Shown here piece after piece: positions 7,939 through 17,221 of a stretch of 56,391 bases of DNA. The translations under genes were made by a program, and so were the position numbers. Location of the stretch: NCBI GenBank assembly GCA_001825665.1, contig MHXZ01000032.1, positions 1 through 56,391 on the forward strand, written 5' to 3'. The notes under the pieces are model-generated. The model made no database searches, had not been told where the DNA came from, and worked only from the letters and a program-made list of their open reading frames with translations. Numbering within the stretch: position 1 is the stretch's first letter; the number at the start of each line of letters is the position of its first letter. The stretch comes from Planctomycetes bacterium GWF2_41_51 (GTDB lineage: Bacteria; Planctomycetota; Phycisphaerae; Sedimentisphaerales; UBA12454).

Positions 7939-9339
7939 TTATTGAGGTGCTGATATTTTCATCGGGATATTAGCTTCGGCTACTTCCTCACCTAACATTC
8001 GTTTAGTATCTTTTACAAACTCAATGTCCTCGTCATCTGGAATAATTGCAAATTCAGGTTCGGGCAAGCCACTAACTAAATCATTAATTATTATATCCTT
8101 ACCACTATCCATGGATTTGTTCGCAGCTATTCCTGTAAGAATCGAATAAGCCCCCTGCACATAATCTGCGTCGCGTTTCAAAGGATCAGCAACAGGCGTT
8201 CCAAAAATATGATTAAGCATTACAATATCTCCGCCGCCATGCGAGCCTTCACCTTCGTCGACTTTAACCTTATATGACGTCTGAAAATGCGGATAAACCA
8301 TAATACAAGATTCGAGCGGCTGGAAAGCACCCTGAACTCGTCCATCACCGCTTATATATGAAGATTCGTGGCAGTTTTGTTCCAATCGCCCTTTAGTGCC
8401 ATTGAAAGCCACATGATAACCTTCCCAAGGCGTAAAAGAGTTTAAGCAGTAACTCATATACACATTATTTTTATATCGTACTAAGACATTCATTGTATCT
8501 TCAATATTAATCTCATCGCTAAATATACATTGGTCACGCTCATAACCATCATATTTTTCATTGTCAAGATACAGATTTTTCATGGCATCGAATTTTTCCA
8601 TATCCAAAAAGAAATTGCACTTGCCGCTGACAGAACAATCACGGCATCGTTTGCCATGATTTTCCAAGCCATAACGTTTTGCCTGCGTTTCGTTATAAAA
8701 GACTCTCTCGCCTTTGGCAAAAACAGATTGAGGATAGGAACCAAGCCACCAGTTAATAAGGTCAAAATGGTGTGTCGCTTTGTGAATCATCAGGCCGCCT
8801 GAATTAGCTTTGTCACGATGCCATCGGCGATAGTAATCCGCGCCGTGATTCGTATCAAGAAGCCATTGAAATTCCACGCTAAGAATTTTGCCAATCACAC
8901 CGCTAAGCAGTAATTTTTTAATTTGCGTCCTCGGCGGGGAATAACGATAATTAAATGTCACTCGAACTTTTTTGCCTGTTCTTTTGACCGTATCTACTAT
9001 CCGCTGGCATTTCTTTTCATCTATAGTCATTGGCTTTTCAGTAATCACATCGCAACCCATTTCCAAAGCTTTGCATATATACACATCATGCATACTGTCT
9101 TTGGTGCAAACAATAACACAATCAGGCTTATTTTCCTGAATCATCTTTTCGAAATCCTGCGAAACGTAACATTTAAGATCAGGGCAGGAATCCGCAAGCT
9201 CTTTTTTACGTAATTCCATACGACCTTTATTTATATCACACAGGGCAAGAAGCCTGCTATCTTTTTTGAATTCACCGCTCAATGCATCAGTAAACATCAC
9301 CGAACGACCGCCAACCCCAACCAGTACATACGTTTTCAT
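7939..9339 (-). CDS. Gfo/Idh/MocA family oxidoreductase with cysteine cluster
   Basis: This 466-residue protein is longer than the usual 340-380. It has a Rossmann fold with GVGGRS at 8-13, EKPM at 101-104, and a C-terminal alpha/beta domain. At about residues 230-240 it carries CRDCSVSGKC, a three-cysteine insertion that two other family members in this window also have (18169 and 23048). The cluster may bind a metal. A GGAG lies seven bases before the ATG. It stands between the esterase gene and the epimerase gene, all same strand with short gaps. The substrate is probably a sugar or uronate and cannot be named. Confidence 0.85.
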   Translation of the reverse strand: MKTYVLVGVGGRSVMFTDALSGEFKKDSRLLALCDINKGRMELRKKELADSCPDLKCYVSQDFEKMIQENKPDCVIVCTKDSMHDVYICKALEMGCDVITEKPMTIDEKKCQRIVDTVKRTGKKVRVTFNYRYSPPRTQIKKLLLSGVIGKILSVEFQWLLDTNHGADYYRRWHRDKANSGGLMIHKATHHFDLINWWLGSYPQSVFAKGERVFYNETQAKRYGLENHGKRCRDCSVSGKCNFFLDMEKFDAMKNLYLDNEKYDGYERDQCIFSDEINIEDTMNVLVRYKNNVYMSYCLNSFTPWEGYHVAFNGTKGRLEQNCHESSYISGDGRVQGAFQPLESCIMVYPHFQTSYKVKVDEGEGSHGGGDIVMLNHIFGTPVADPLKRDADYVQGAYSILTGIAANKSMDSGKDIIINDLVSGLPEPEFAIIPDDEDIEFVKDTKRMLGEEVAEANIPMKISAPQ

Positions 9340-9356
9340 TAACTATCTCCAAGAAC

Positions 9357-10028
9357 TTACTTTGATTTATTTTTTTTTAAATACCTTTTTAAGCTCGGAA
9401 CTTTCCTATTAACCTCCGTAACGACCATCTTTGTTATGGTCCTCGCCCCATCCTTTGTGAAATGTGTACGATCTGTCTGAGATGTCGGATTCATATAACT
9501 ATATCCATTTTCACCACTTAACTCGTAAAGTTCAACACTTTTATAGTGTAAATCAATCACTGGCACATTTTCTCTTTTGCCGACTTTTTTCATAGCTAAA
9601 GAATATTGGAATAGTGTCTGGTTTACTTTTCCCCTATCGTCGAAATTCCTCCGCTCTACCGGTGTCACGAGAATCGGCTGATCGCCTGACTTTCGGCAAT
9701 CTTTTATATATTTAAGAAGATATTTTTGATAATCGCTATTGGGGTCGGTTGTCCTTTCACCTTTATCGGGACAGTCATTATGCCCAAACTGAATCATCAC
9801 ATAATCCGGCTTGGTCTCAATAGCTTTATCCCATAATCCTTCTTTTATAAAAGATTTAGAGCTTCTTCCAGATTTTGCAAAGTTTTTTATTACAATATTA
9901 TCATGAAAAAATTCAGGCATTATTTGCCCCCATCCACGCAATTCATTTTCGGCTGCATAATTAGCTACTGTCGAATCACCAACTAATACTATAACAATTG
10001 ATTTTAATTGAATATCTTTTTTAATCAT
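9357..10028 (-). CDS. SGNH/GDSL esterase, rhamnogalacturonan acetylesterase-like (CE12 type)
   Basis: From ATG 10028 (AAAGG seven bases upstream; an in-frame TTG lies at 10046) the protein has 223 residues. SGNH blocks are clear: GDST with Ser19, the block III GHND at 82-85, and the catalytic pair D186 and H189 in TDRTHF. The sequence GWGQ and the spacing match rhamnogalacturonan acetylesterases, which remove acetyl groups from pectin-type backbones. No signal peptide is visible, so it would act on imported oligosaccharides in the cytoplasm. It is a main reason to suspect an acetylated rhamnogalacturonan-like substrate for the locus. Confidence 0.85.
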   Translation of the reverse strand: MIKKDIQLKSIVIVLVGDSTVANYAAENELRGWGQIMPEFFHDNIVIKNFAKSGRSSKSFIKEGLWDKAIETKPDYVMIQFGHNDCPDKGERTTDPNSDYQKYLLKYIKDCRKSGDQPILVTPVERRNFDDRGKVNQTLFQYSLAMKKVGKRENVPVIDLHYKSVELYELSGENGYSYMNPTSQTDRTHFTKDGARTITKMVVTEVNRKVPSLKRYLKKNKSK

Positions 10029-10114
10029 AATAAAACCTTTCGTCAAACATCCACTAAAAAAAAAAATGAAAGCATCAACATGCTATAAATGGCAGATAAT
10101 CCAAGCCTTTTCAT

Positions 10115-10135
10115 AAGTATTCCAATAAAATACTT
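10115..10135. repeat. Perfect inverted repeat in the 10029-10274 gap
   Basis: AAGTATT and AATACTT, seven bases each with a seven-base spacer, lie between the URO-D-like gene and the esterase gene. No U-tract follows on either strand. It could be an operator or an RNA hairpin; no regulator can be linked to it. Confidence 0.3.
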
Positions 10136-10144
10136 TAGCTAATA

Positions 10145-10234
10145 CTAATTCAGATAATCGCCATCAAACAACTCATATGAAATCATACCTTTGCTCCCCA
10201 GTTTAAGGCCTTCGGATAAATTATCGAACTGATG
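10145..10234 (-). pseudogene. Possible C-terminal remnant of a lost gene
   Basis: A 29-codon open stretch without a plausible start reads like a protein tail (SEGLKLGSKGMISYELFD, then a few residues and TAG) and is preceded by an in-frame TGA. It fills the unusually large gap between the URO-D-like and esterase genes. The parent family is not recognised; the gap could hold the end of a deleted enzyme gene. Confidence 0.2.
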
Positions 10235-10274
10235 TCAATCATCGAGTAGTACATAATTTCACTCTCAATATTTC

Positions 10275-11330
10275 TTAAGTATTCCTTTTCAGCCAATCAA
10301 GTAATTCTTGTCCTTCTTCAGGAGATTTGGCCCATGCTTCATAAACTATAAGTTCGGGTTTGTATTGTCCATGAAAACTTTTAATTTCTTCGCAGGTTCC
10401 ATATAATACAGTTGATTTTCCCACTGCCTGTATCTTATGTATAACTTCAGGCCATTGATAATTCGGCTTGCGTCCTTCGCCGGGAACCCATTGAACAACT
10501 TTAATTTCTTTTATTGCCAGAATATCGTCAAGATGTTTTAGGGCATCGGGGCCATCCAAATGGAAAGCCGCGTCAGTAAGAAATTCGGCCTCATCCTTAA
10601 TAGCAGGTAACACAAAACGGCGAAACATGTCCGGGCTGAGGAGGCATATAAAATCTGCCTGGATCATATCCGTTTGGCCCCTGCTAAAAAGCTGCAGACT
10701 GGTGCTGCTTCCCACTCGCTGTTTGTCGCCATACTTCCAAAGCTCATTATAAATTTGTTTGTAAATTGGACGGATTTGATTCATCAGTTCATCGACAAGC
10801 TGCGGTTTGTCAATAATATCAAAGAGTAGGTTTTCCGCTCCTCTCATTGCTTCGAGACAGTCTATGCTCGAATGGAGGTCAATATTCATAAGCGGACATT
10901 TATCTTTACAAAATTCCTGTGCAGCTTTATGGAATTGTTTCATTCTTTGCCAGACATGATTATTTTCGTCAAGACGCAAAGGCATGAAATCTTTCCAGTC
11001 CTCGACAATTTTTTCCGTCCAACTCGTATCACGGCTGTCAGGATTAATTTGTAAAGGCATACCCAGGAAAGCTGCCATCTGGTCTGGGCCAAAACCGGGT
11101 CGAAAGCCAGGCATGGCTTCCCCTAAAAATGCAGTATTATCAAGGTACTTTTGACCGGCAGAAAAACTTACGCTAAAATCATCGTCAACCGCTTGTAAAC
11201 GCGACATAAATAATTGTTCATTACTTTTTTGAGCAAAAATCATCGTACAAGGTCTGTCGATCAATTCGTGTGACCAGAAAGCATCCCAGTACTTTAGTGC
11301 ATGTTCAAAATCCGGCTTATATTTCAACAT
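10275..11330 (-). CDS. Uroporphyrinogen decarboxylase (URO-D) superfamily protein
   Basis: This 351-residue protein resembles the URO-D/MtaA-like TIM-barrel family found in planctomycete and lentisphaeral sugar loci. Features are PGFRPGFGPDQMAAFLG near residue 75, HLDGP near residue 255 and VQWVPGEG near residue 275. The arginine-rich N-terminus of true heme-pathway URO-D is absent, so heme synthesis is unlikely. MtaA-like relatives move methyl groups with corrinoid proteins, but no corrinoid gene is present here. AAGGA precedes the ATG. It follows the alpha/beta hydrolase gene by 19 bases. Confidence 0.7.
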   Translation of the reverse strand: MLKYKPDFEHALKYWDAFWSHELIDRPCTMIFAQKSNEQLFMSRLQAVDDDFSVSFSAGQKYLDNTAFLGEAMPGFRPGFGPDQMAAFLGMPLQINPDSRDTSWTEKIVEDWKDFMPLRLDENNHVWQRMKQFHKAAQEFCKDKCPLMNIDLHSSIDCLEAMRGAENLLFDIIDKPQLVDELMNQIRPIYKQIYNELWKYGDKQRVGSSTSLQLFSRGQTDMIQADFICLLSPDMFRRFVLPAIKDEAEFLTDAAFHLDGPDALKHLDDILAIKEIKVVQWVPGEGRKPNYQWPEVIHKIQAVGKSTVLYGTCEEIKSFHGQYKPELIVYEAWAKSPEEGQELLDWLKRNT

Positions 11331-11349
11331 TTTAAAATTTCCTTCAAAT

Positions 11350-12393
11350 CTATTTTTTCAAATTATCTTCAAAAAACTTGAATGCCTTGTTGCCTGCGAA
11401 TCCATGTGCTCCTTCAAATATGTCTGTTTGGTAATTTTCAGGCACGCCTGCTGCTTTATAAATTTTCTTCACTTCATTACAACAGCTCAAAGATTCATCA
11501 GAAAGGAAACATAAATCATTGACACCAACTTCAGCCAATAACGGCCTTGGAGCGATAAGACCATGTAAATCTGGAACATCGCAAAGATCATATAGACCAA
11601 AGAACATCTGCGAGCCGCAAAAATTACTGTATTTTAAAGCAAACTCTGACAATCTCGAACTGTAACAAATAATGTCCGCAGCTTTTATTCGTTCATCCAT
11701 CAACGTTATCCACGTTGTCATTGTGCCGCCAAAACTTAATCCCATACAGCCAATGTTCTTTGAATCAACAAAGTCAATTGAGCACAGGTAATCGATGCAC
11801 CTGATTCCATCAAAAATATCCATTGCCAACAAATTGTAACCAAGTATTGCGCCTTTGATAAAGTTTACATTACACTCATCCCGGCCGGCAAAAATATTGC
11901 CTTCACTTCTTTCACCAAAACCTCGCCAATCGATTGAAATTGTTACAAACCCCCGTTTTGCCATTTGCAGACCATAATCATAATTGAATTGTTTAATTTC
12001 CTCTGCCCTTTGAGCATAATAAGGGTTTGTGATACCCATCACGGAATCTTTGCCGAATTGTCCGTGACCATGGCAGCAAAGTATTGCAGGGGCAGGCTTT
12101 TTGAATGCAGATTTGGGAATGTACAGCCATATCGCGGCAGACATATCTTTCTCAAGGTCAATTAGTATCCGTCGTTTGATAAGACCATCGCCCTCTACTT
12201 CGTGGACTATTTCCGCATTCAAGTCAACAGGCTGAGGCAGTGGTCCTAATTGCTTCTTAAGTTCGCCGAGTAATTTTGATTTCCACGACTTAAAATCCTT
12301 TGGTGTTTTCCCGTCAAACCTGTACCTGGGCTGAAATTCATTAGACTTTCTTTTGAAATATTCGCCCAAAAGTAAGTTTCTATCGCTTTTCAT
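11350..12393 (-). CDS. Alpha/beta hydrolase (dienelactone hydrolase/acetyl xylan esterase-like)
   Basis: This 347-residue protein has the alpha/beta-hydrolase core: CCHGHGQFGKD (oxyanion region) near residue 106, the nucleophile elbow GLSFGG near residue 218, an acid in GVNDLCF near residue 290 and the histidine in GAHGF near residue 330. A long N-terminal extension and the DWRGFGER segment are typical of the AXE1/peptidase-like esterase group. No signal peptide is seen. It likely deacylates sugar oligomers, complementing the SGNH esterase. A strong AAGGA lies before the ATG. Neighbours on both sides are URO-D-like genes. Confidence 0.8.
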   Translation of the reverse strand: MKSDRNLLLGEYFKRKSNEFQPRYRFDGKTPKDFKSWKSKLLGELKKQLGPLPQPVDLNAEIVHEVEGDGLIKRRILIDLEKDMSAAIWLYIPKSAFKKPAPAILCCHGHGQFGKDSVMGITNPYYAQRAEEIKQFNYDYGLQMAKRGFVTISIDWRGFGERSEGNIFAGRDECNVNFIKGAILGYNLLAMDIFDGIRCIDYLCSIDFVDSKNIGCMGLSFGGTMTTWITLMDERIKAADIICYSSRLSEFALKYSNFCGSQMFFGLYDLCDVPDLHGLIAPRPLLAEVGVNDLCFLSDESLSCCNEVKKIYKAAGVPENYQTDIFEGAHGFAGNKAFKFFEDNLKK

Positions 12394-12431
12394 CTGTAAT
12401 TCCTTATTTTAAAATTAGTTATTCGATACTA

Positions 12432-13658
12432 TCAAGAATATTTAGCCGCTAATTCTTTAGCAATGGCAGTCCATGCATGAAGCCTATCTTGATGACCACA
12501 AAGGGTTTGCAATTCTCTAAGCACTACCTGAAAATATTGACCTTTCAATTTTTTGAAGCCTTCTTCAAGGTCCTGCCGAACTTTTTTTATGTTATCAGGG
12601 AATACAACATCACTTGCTTTCTGTCGCCACATTATGCAGTAATCTTTGTTTACTCTTTCAAGCACAGCATCAAGACCCGTCCATGCACTGCATACTAGTA
12701 TCCGCAGATTAGGTATCGAAAGTACACCATCAATTTTTTTTGCTAAATTTTCACAACATCCATAACAAACATACCCAAAACGTTTTAATATTTTTTTCTG
12801 ATAATTGAGGCAGAATTCTTCCCACATTGCAGGCGATACCTGGTCAAATTCCTGCGAATTAGCTGCGCACCAGCAATTGGAAAGCGTATAAGTGCCATCT
12901 GCCCTGCGTTGCCCAACCGGATCACTTAAAAGCATAGGCATATTATTATTTGGCGTAATCATGCCGCTTTTTTCCCACATATCAAGCTTTGTCTGCTGCG
13001 CTTCAAGCAGGTAGCTGGCAAGCCGATGCATCAGCTTAGGTTCGGCAATCATATCCATCATTATTTGTTCAAGGCCGCGAAGGTCGGCGGCAGCCGTTCC
13101 CATTGTCGCACTATCAAAATCAGGTCCATATTGAAGCCGAACTTCCATAATATCGCCAAGCAATTCGTTAGTTTGTTCCATCAACCTGGCAGTCGCAACT
13201 TTATTATATATATATTTTGGGAGAATAAGCTTATCAAAGTCAGTTTCTATTTTTAAAGGTGGATCATACGCCCATGCCCCACCATCAGAAGTTGACTTAT
13301 GTTTTCCAACTTCAACTCCCCAGATATTGGAAGGTTTTGCATCGAAGACCGCATTAACTTCAAAATATGGCATTATAGGTTCGTCATCGCCAATATATCG
13401 TTTAATGAGCAATTGCCTGAATTTGTATTCCAAACTTCTAAGCCATGGATTTTTGCATTGAAGGATCTCTTGCGGCAATAATTCCTTCCAACATCCAACA
13501 GGTCTACACCAAACAGGGGCTCTGTCAGGCTTGCGAAGCGCATTTACATCTTTCCATCGCTGAATAATTCTTTGGTTTTCGGTTTCACTTGAATATTCTG
13601 CTACTTTTTCAACAAGCGATCTAACTATCTGCCGTTCATGCTGTAATGAATTTTTCAT
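12432..13658 (-). CDS. Distant URO-D-like superfamily protein
   Basis: This 408-residue protein begins with a helical region and then WKDVNALRKPDRAPVW, the opening typical of URO-D-like proteins of unknown function. Later it shows a DPVGQRRADG segment and the strand-turn patterns CYGCCENL and LRILVCSAWT, which resemble the URO-D barrel end. Similarity is weak and the function is unknown. GGA precedes the ATG. It lies directly after the isomerase-kinase-aldolase cassette and may belong to the same transcription unit. Cysteines 300-303 (approximate) in CYGCC could bind a metal. Confidence 0.55.
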   Translation of the reverse strand: MKNSLQHERQIVRSLVEKVAEYSSETENQRIIQRWKDVNALRKPDRAPVWCRPVGCWKELLPQEILQCKNPWLRSLEYKFRQLLIKRYIGDDEPIMPYFEVNAVFDAKPSNIWGVEVGKHKSTSDGGAWAYDPPLKIETDFDKLILPKYIYNKVATARLMEQTNELLGDIMEVRLQYGPDFDSATMGTAAADLRGLEQIMMDMIAEPKLMHRLASYLLEAQQTKLDMWEKSGMITPNNNMPMLLSDPVGQRRADGTYTLSNCWCAANSQEFDQVSPAMWEEFCLNYQKKILKRFGYVCYGCCENLAKKIDGVLSIPNLRILVCSAWTGLDAVLERVNKDYCIMWRQKASDVVFPDNIKKVRQDLEEGFKKLKGQYFQVVLRELQTLCGHQDRLHAWTAIAKELAAKYS

Positions 13659-13683
13659 TATTGTTCCAAAATCAATTATATAT

Positions 13684-15051
13684 TTAACAAAAAGTTTTTA
13701 TTTCAATACCCATAAATGTGCAAAAATGCATAATTAAGTTTGTTACGTCTCCCTGCATTACCGCAAAATGCTGCGAACCAATTTTTTCGATAATTTCTGA
13801 TGTCGGTTGTTTAACTCTTAATGAAAGATTTTGATATTGTTTGCAGCCGAATTCGCAGAATGGTCCTGAATCGTTTGTATGTTCACCAAGAATAATCTGC
13901 AGATAAGGTTTTTGGTTTTCAAGTACGTTCAGCCTGGCTAACGTATACACGCCGGGTTCATACTGTGAATTATTGATGACTCTATTGAAAGTAAGTTCGT
14001 TTTCATTCTGCCCGGTTTGCGAGCAGCCTATTTGCCGCAGGTTGCCGGAAGCATATTTAAATGCCCCGAAACCACAGCATGCGCAATGAATGCAGAACTC
14101 TTCCATTATAAGCAGATCAGCATAAGGCGAAGCTTGCTGTGTTAGATAAGATAAAATCAACTGTGTAATTGTAACTGGTATATCGCATTCACAAGAAGTA
14201 ACACATTCATCAGAAAGAATAGATAACGGTACACATGGCGCAAAACCAAAATTAACCGCAAGCTCGTAACAGCATTTGAGGGAAATAGCTGAAAGTTTAT
14301 TTCTTTTTACAAGTTCTTTGATTGCATGAATCATGGATATACAGAGATGTTTCTGTTTTTCTGATATAGATTCAGTAAATTTGAAATTCTTAAAAAGTAT
14401 TTCAGACTGTTTGTCTAAATCAGGCTGCCCAAGATTTTTTTTGCATAATTCTATCAATGTGTAATTATCCAGGAAAATGATTTCCGTGCCGAACAGTTTT
14501 TTAATCTGTAAAGGGTGGACCATTCCCGGATAAATGCCTAACGCAGTATTTCCTACCATAGCCGCTTTTGCAGTTTTCAATTTTGAAACAGCACTTGCGG
14601 CTCTGACCATCCCGGAGAGTTCTGAAGCAGTATTTGTTTTTGCGAAAGCATCATAGAGATAAACAGCATTAAAGTTGAGTTGTTCGAAAGAGCCTTTTAT
14701 TGGCAGAAAAGCTGCGAACGCTCCTGTTTGCTGTTTTTTATCATCGATGACACGATAATCACTACACCAAATGATTGCAGGATACTCTTTAAGTTTAAGG
14801 GCTAAATCTACAGCGACATTCGGATCAATCCAGGTAATCAAATAAATAATTAATACATCATAGTTTTGTTTTTTACTTTCAAATTTAATTGTCTCAATAC
14901 TGTCCAAATCACTTAATGGTGAAGTTTGAGTACAATCTAAATTTAACTTATCCAGAGTCTCTTTTCCTTTTTCAAGAAAATTGTTTACCCAGCCCTGATC
15001 AGCATTGTTATAATAAGCCGGTACAAATAGGATTTTGGATTTTTCAATCAC
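13684..15051 (-). CDS. L-fucose/L-arabinose isomerase-like protein
   Basis: This 455-residue protein resembles FucI/AraA-fold ketol isomerases. The N-terminal part has a Rossmann-like sugar-binding region (ILFVPAYYN, VLIIYLITW). The C-terminal part has SLKCCYEL, then SCECDIPVTITQL and HCACCGF, which align with the metal-binding E, D and H segments of fucose isomerase. The start is GTG, overlapping the kinase stop as GTGA, with GAGG seven bases upstream inside the kinase gene. It would isomerise an aldose to the ketose used by the kinase. It is unusually cysteine-rich. The exact sugar is unknown. Confidence 0.72.
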   Translation of the reverse strand: MIEKSKILFVPAYYNNADQGWVNNFLEKGKETLDKLNLDCTQTSPLSDLDSIETIKFESKKQNYDVLIIYLITWIDPNVAVDLALKLKEYPAIIWCSDYRVIDDKKQQTGAFAAFLPIKGSFEQLNFNAVYLYDAFAKTNTASELSGMVRAASAVSKLKTAKAAMVGNTALGIYPGMVHPLQIKKLFGTEIIFLDNYTLIELCKKNLGQPDLDKQSEILFKNFKFTESISEKQKHLCISMIHAIKELVKRNKLSAISLKCCYELAVNFGFAPCVPLSILSDECVTSCECDIPVTITQLILSYLTQQASPYADLLIMEEFCIHCACCGFGAFKYASGNLRQIGCSQTGQNENELTFNRVINNSQYEPGVYTLARLNVLENQKPYLQIILGEHTNDSGPFCEFGCKQYQNLSLRVKQPTSEIIEKIGSQHFAVMQGDVTNLIMHFCTFMGIEIKTFC

Positions 15052-16541
15052 TTTTGCGCCTCAAGAAAATCATTAAAAGATTTTACATTATCATATATCT
15101 GAAGATATTTTTGGTATTTTGCCTCAAACGCTTTCATTGCATTAATTTCGGGCTCAAACGCAGCTTTTTTTACTATCCATTTTGCAACAGCTTCTTCAAC
15201 ACTGTTGAATGCCCCTACGGCACAAGCACCAAGCATGGCGACGCCCATCGAGCTGCCTTCATCGCTGCGTAGTGTTGTTATCGTCAAGCCAGTGATGTTT
15301 GCCAGAAGCTGCATCCATACATCCGAACGCGAACCGCCGCCAACTACACGTATTTCTTTAATGCCTGCATTTTTTCTTTCCAGCAGCCTGTAATTACGTT
15401 TCAGATCGAAAGCAATTCCTTCATAGATGGCTTTTAGGATATCTTCACGTTTAGTGTCAAAATTTAAACCGAGTATCATACCTTTAGAATGGGAATCATT
15501 ATATGGCTGCATCGCACCGCCAAAATGAGGCATTACAAACAATTTTGAAGGTCTGTCCGATGATATTTGATTATTATAGTAGTCATATGTACGGTTTTCA
15601 TTTTTTACCAATTCATTAAAGAACCAGTTTAATACCGCGCATCCGTTAAAAGTAAAAAACATGCCCATATGCTTATTTTTTAACAGAGAGCAGCAATATG
15701 AGTAGCTTTTTTCTTTTTTATTGTGTTCTACTTCCAAAAGCCAATGGCTAGCGACAACTGTACCAAGACTTAATGAAAAAACCGATGAATTGATAACTCC
15801 AGCACCGAGACATGCAGCAGGCTGATCAAAACCGCCGGTTACAACTTGGCAATCAACCGGAAGGGACAACTCTTGTGCCATTTCATTTTTAATTATGCCA
15901 ATAATTTTTCCAGGCTCAATAATATCTGGAAATTTCTGAGGATCGATATCCAGACTTTCCATGAGTGAATTAGACCACTGTTTTGTGTTAATGTCGAAAA
16001 GTAAAGTACGTGAAACAAGTGAATGGTCTGAGATACATTTGCCGGTCAACAGGTAATTGAAATAATCTTCCCAGCACATGAACTTCCAGGTCTTTTGATA
16101 TATCTTCGGCAGATGTTCTTTAATCCAAAGAATTCTGTGAAGCGGATAAACATTTCCTCTGATTGGCTGGCCTGTAGTTTGAAAGATATTATCTTCGTTG
16201 CCAAATTTTTCAATAATATAATTCTCGTATTCTATTCCAGTATTCTGATAAGCTGAAATAACATTTACCAAGGGTCTGCCTTGATGGTCTGCGGAAAAAA
16301 AATCATCTCCAGACACTGAAAAAGAAATTGTTTTTACTGGATCTTTTGCCTGGTTACATCGGCATGTCTGAATTATATCTTTCACTTCATTCCAGATACC
16401 AATCGGATTGATATCTTTTTGCAGATTCTTTTTATAGTCGCTACCATAGTCGGTATATTTTCTTTCTAAAATATTACCGTCCTCGGCAACGAGCAAAGCT
16501 TTGGCACCTGTCATGCCAATATCAATACCAAGATAACTCAT
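15048..16541 (-). CDS. FGGY family carbohydrate kinase (xylulokinase-like)
   Basis: This 497-residue protein is full length for the family. The first ATPase domain opens with GIDIGMTGAKALLV, the central signature is GGFDQPAACLGAG near residue 236, and the nucleotide-binding VVGGGSRSDVWMQLLAN lies near residue 400. It phosphorylates a ketose or related sugar. The ATG overlaps the preceding TIM-barrel stop as ATGA and its own stop overlaps the isomerase GTG, so the genes are translationally coupled. Xylulokinase is the closest general type, but the neighbours could equally suit fuculose, rhamnulose or a tagaturonate-derived ketose. Confidence 0.87.
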   Translation of the reverse strand: MSYLGIDIGMTGAKALLVAEDGNILERKYTDYGSDYKKNLQKDINPIGIWNEVKDIIQTCRCNQAKDPVKTISFSVSGDDFFSADHQGRPLVNVISAYQNTGIEYENYIIEKFGNEDNIFQTTGQPIRGNVYPLHRILWIKEHLPKIYQKTWKFMCWEDYFNYLLTGKCISDHSLVSRTLLFDINTKQWSNSLMESLDIDPQKFPDIIEPGKIIGIIKNEMAQELSLPVDCQVVTGGFDQPAACLGAGVINSSVFSLSLGTVVASHWLLEVEHNKKEKSYSYCCSLLKNKHMGMFFTFNGCAVLNWFFNELVKNENRTYDYYNNQISSDRPSKLFVMPHFGGAMQPYNDSHSKGMILGLNFDTKREDILKAIYEGIAFDLKRNYRLLERKNAGIKEIRVVGGGSRSDVWMQLLANITGLTITTLRSDEGSSMGVAMLGACAVGAFNSVEEAVAKWIVKKAAFEPEINAMKAFEAKYQKYLQIYDNVKSFNDFLEAQK

Positions 16542-17221
16542 TGCCCTAACCGTTTTAGTTTATCACTAACTGCAACAATTTGGTCGTTAAACAAACCGCC
16601 TTTAACAAATTTTTTATCGAAAAAAGCACTGCCAATGGTAAATGCCCACAAGTTCGCCTTGGTTGTCAGTTTGATCCGTTCCCAATCATTTATACTGCCG
16701 GCAAGAATTAGGGGCAGATCGATTTCTTTAACACATCTATCGATTAATTCCTGTATTTTTTCGCTGCACTCATATCGATAGGCTACAAGGTCAAGACCAT
16801 CAACACCTTTATCTTTTAATTTTTTGCCATGTTCGATTATCTCATCAACGGTCCCGCCGAGTGTTACCGGATGGTCATAAATCTTCCCAAAAAATGGAAA
16901 GTATTTTATATTTTCATTTTTTACAATATCGATTATCGAATCAAAACAAATTGTACCTGTGAGATAATCAAATCCACATTCCAGTGCTAACTTTGTGGCC
17001 TCAATACATTCGCTTTCCTCATAATGCACAACCTCCAGGAAAGTGGTTTTCCCGACAGCCCGCATTTTTTGGACCAACTGTTTCATATGCGGCTTATTAA
17101 GACCTATATCCTTAAATCCCCAGAATTTTACTGGTATGTTCTTAGACGTTTCAAAAACATCAATCGCATCCGATACCGTAACATCGTTATATGTAAGCAT
17201 TATTATCAAATTATTGTTCAT
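16538..17221 (-). CDS. Phosphate-binding TIM-barrel protein, possible sugar-phosphate epimerase or aldolase
   Basis: This 227-residue protein has a half-size barrel pattern. Strands include TTFLEVVHYEESE, KYFPFFG and GVDGLDLVAYR, and the C-terminal phosphate-binding pair is LILAGSI and AFTIGSAFF, as in ribulose-phosphate-binding barrels. The family is not recognised more precisely; NanE-type epimerases are the nearest idea. The ATG lies inside the end of the aldolase gene (11-base overlap) with AAGGTG four bases upstream. It sits between kinase and aldolase, so it most likely acts on the phosphorylated ketose or its cleavage product. Confidence 0.6.
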   Translation of the reverse strand: MNNNLIIMLTYNDVTVSDAIDVFETSKNIPVKFWGFKDIGLNKPHMKQLVQKMRAVGKTTFLEVVHYEESECIEATKLALECGFDYLTGTICFDSIIDIVKNENIKYFPFFGKIYDHPVTLGGTVDEIIEHGKKLKDKGVDGLDLVAYRYECSEKIQELIDRCVKEIDLPLILAGSINDWERIKLTTKANLWAFTIGSAFFDKKFVKGGLFNDQIVAVSDKLKRLGQ

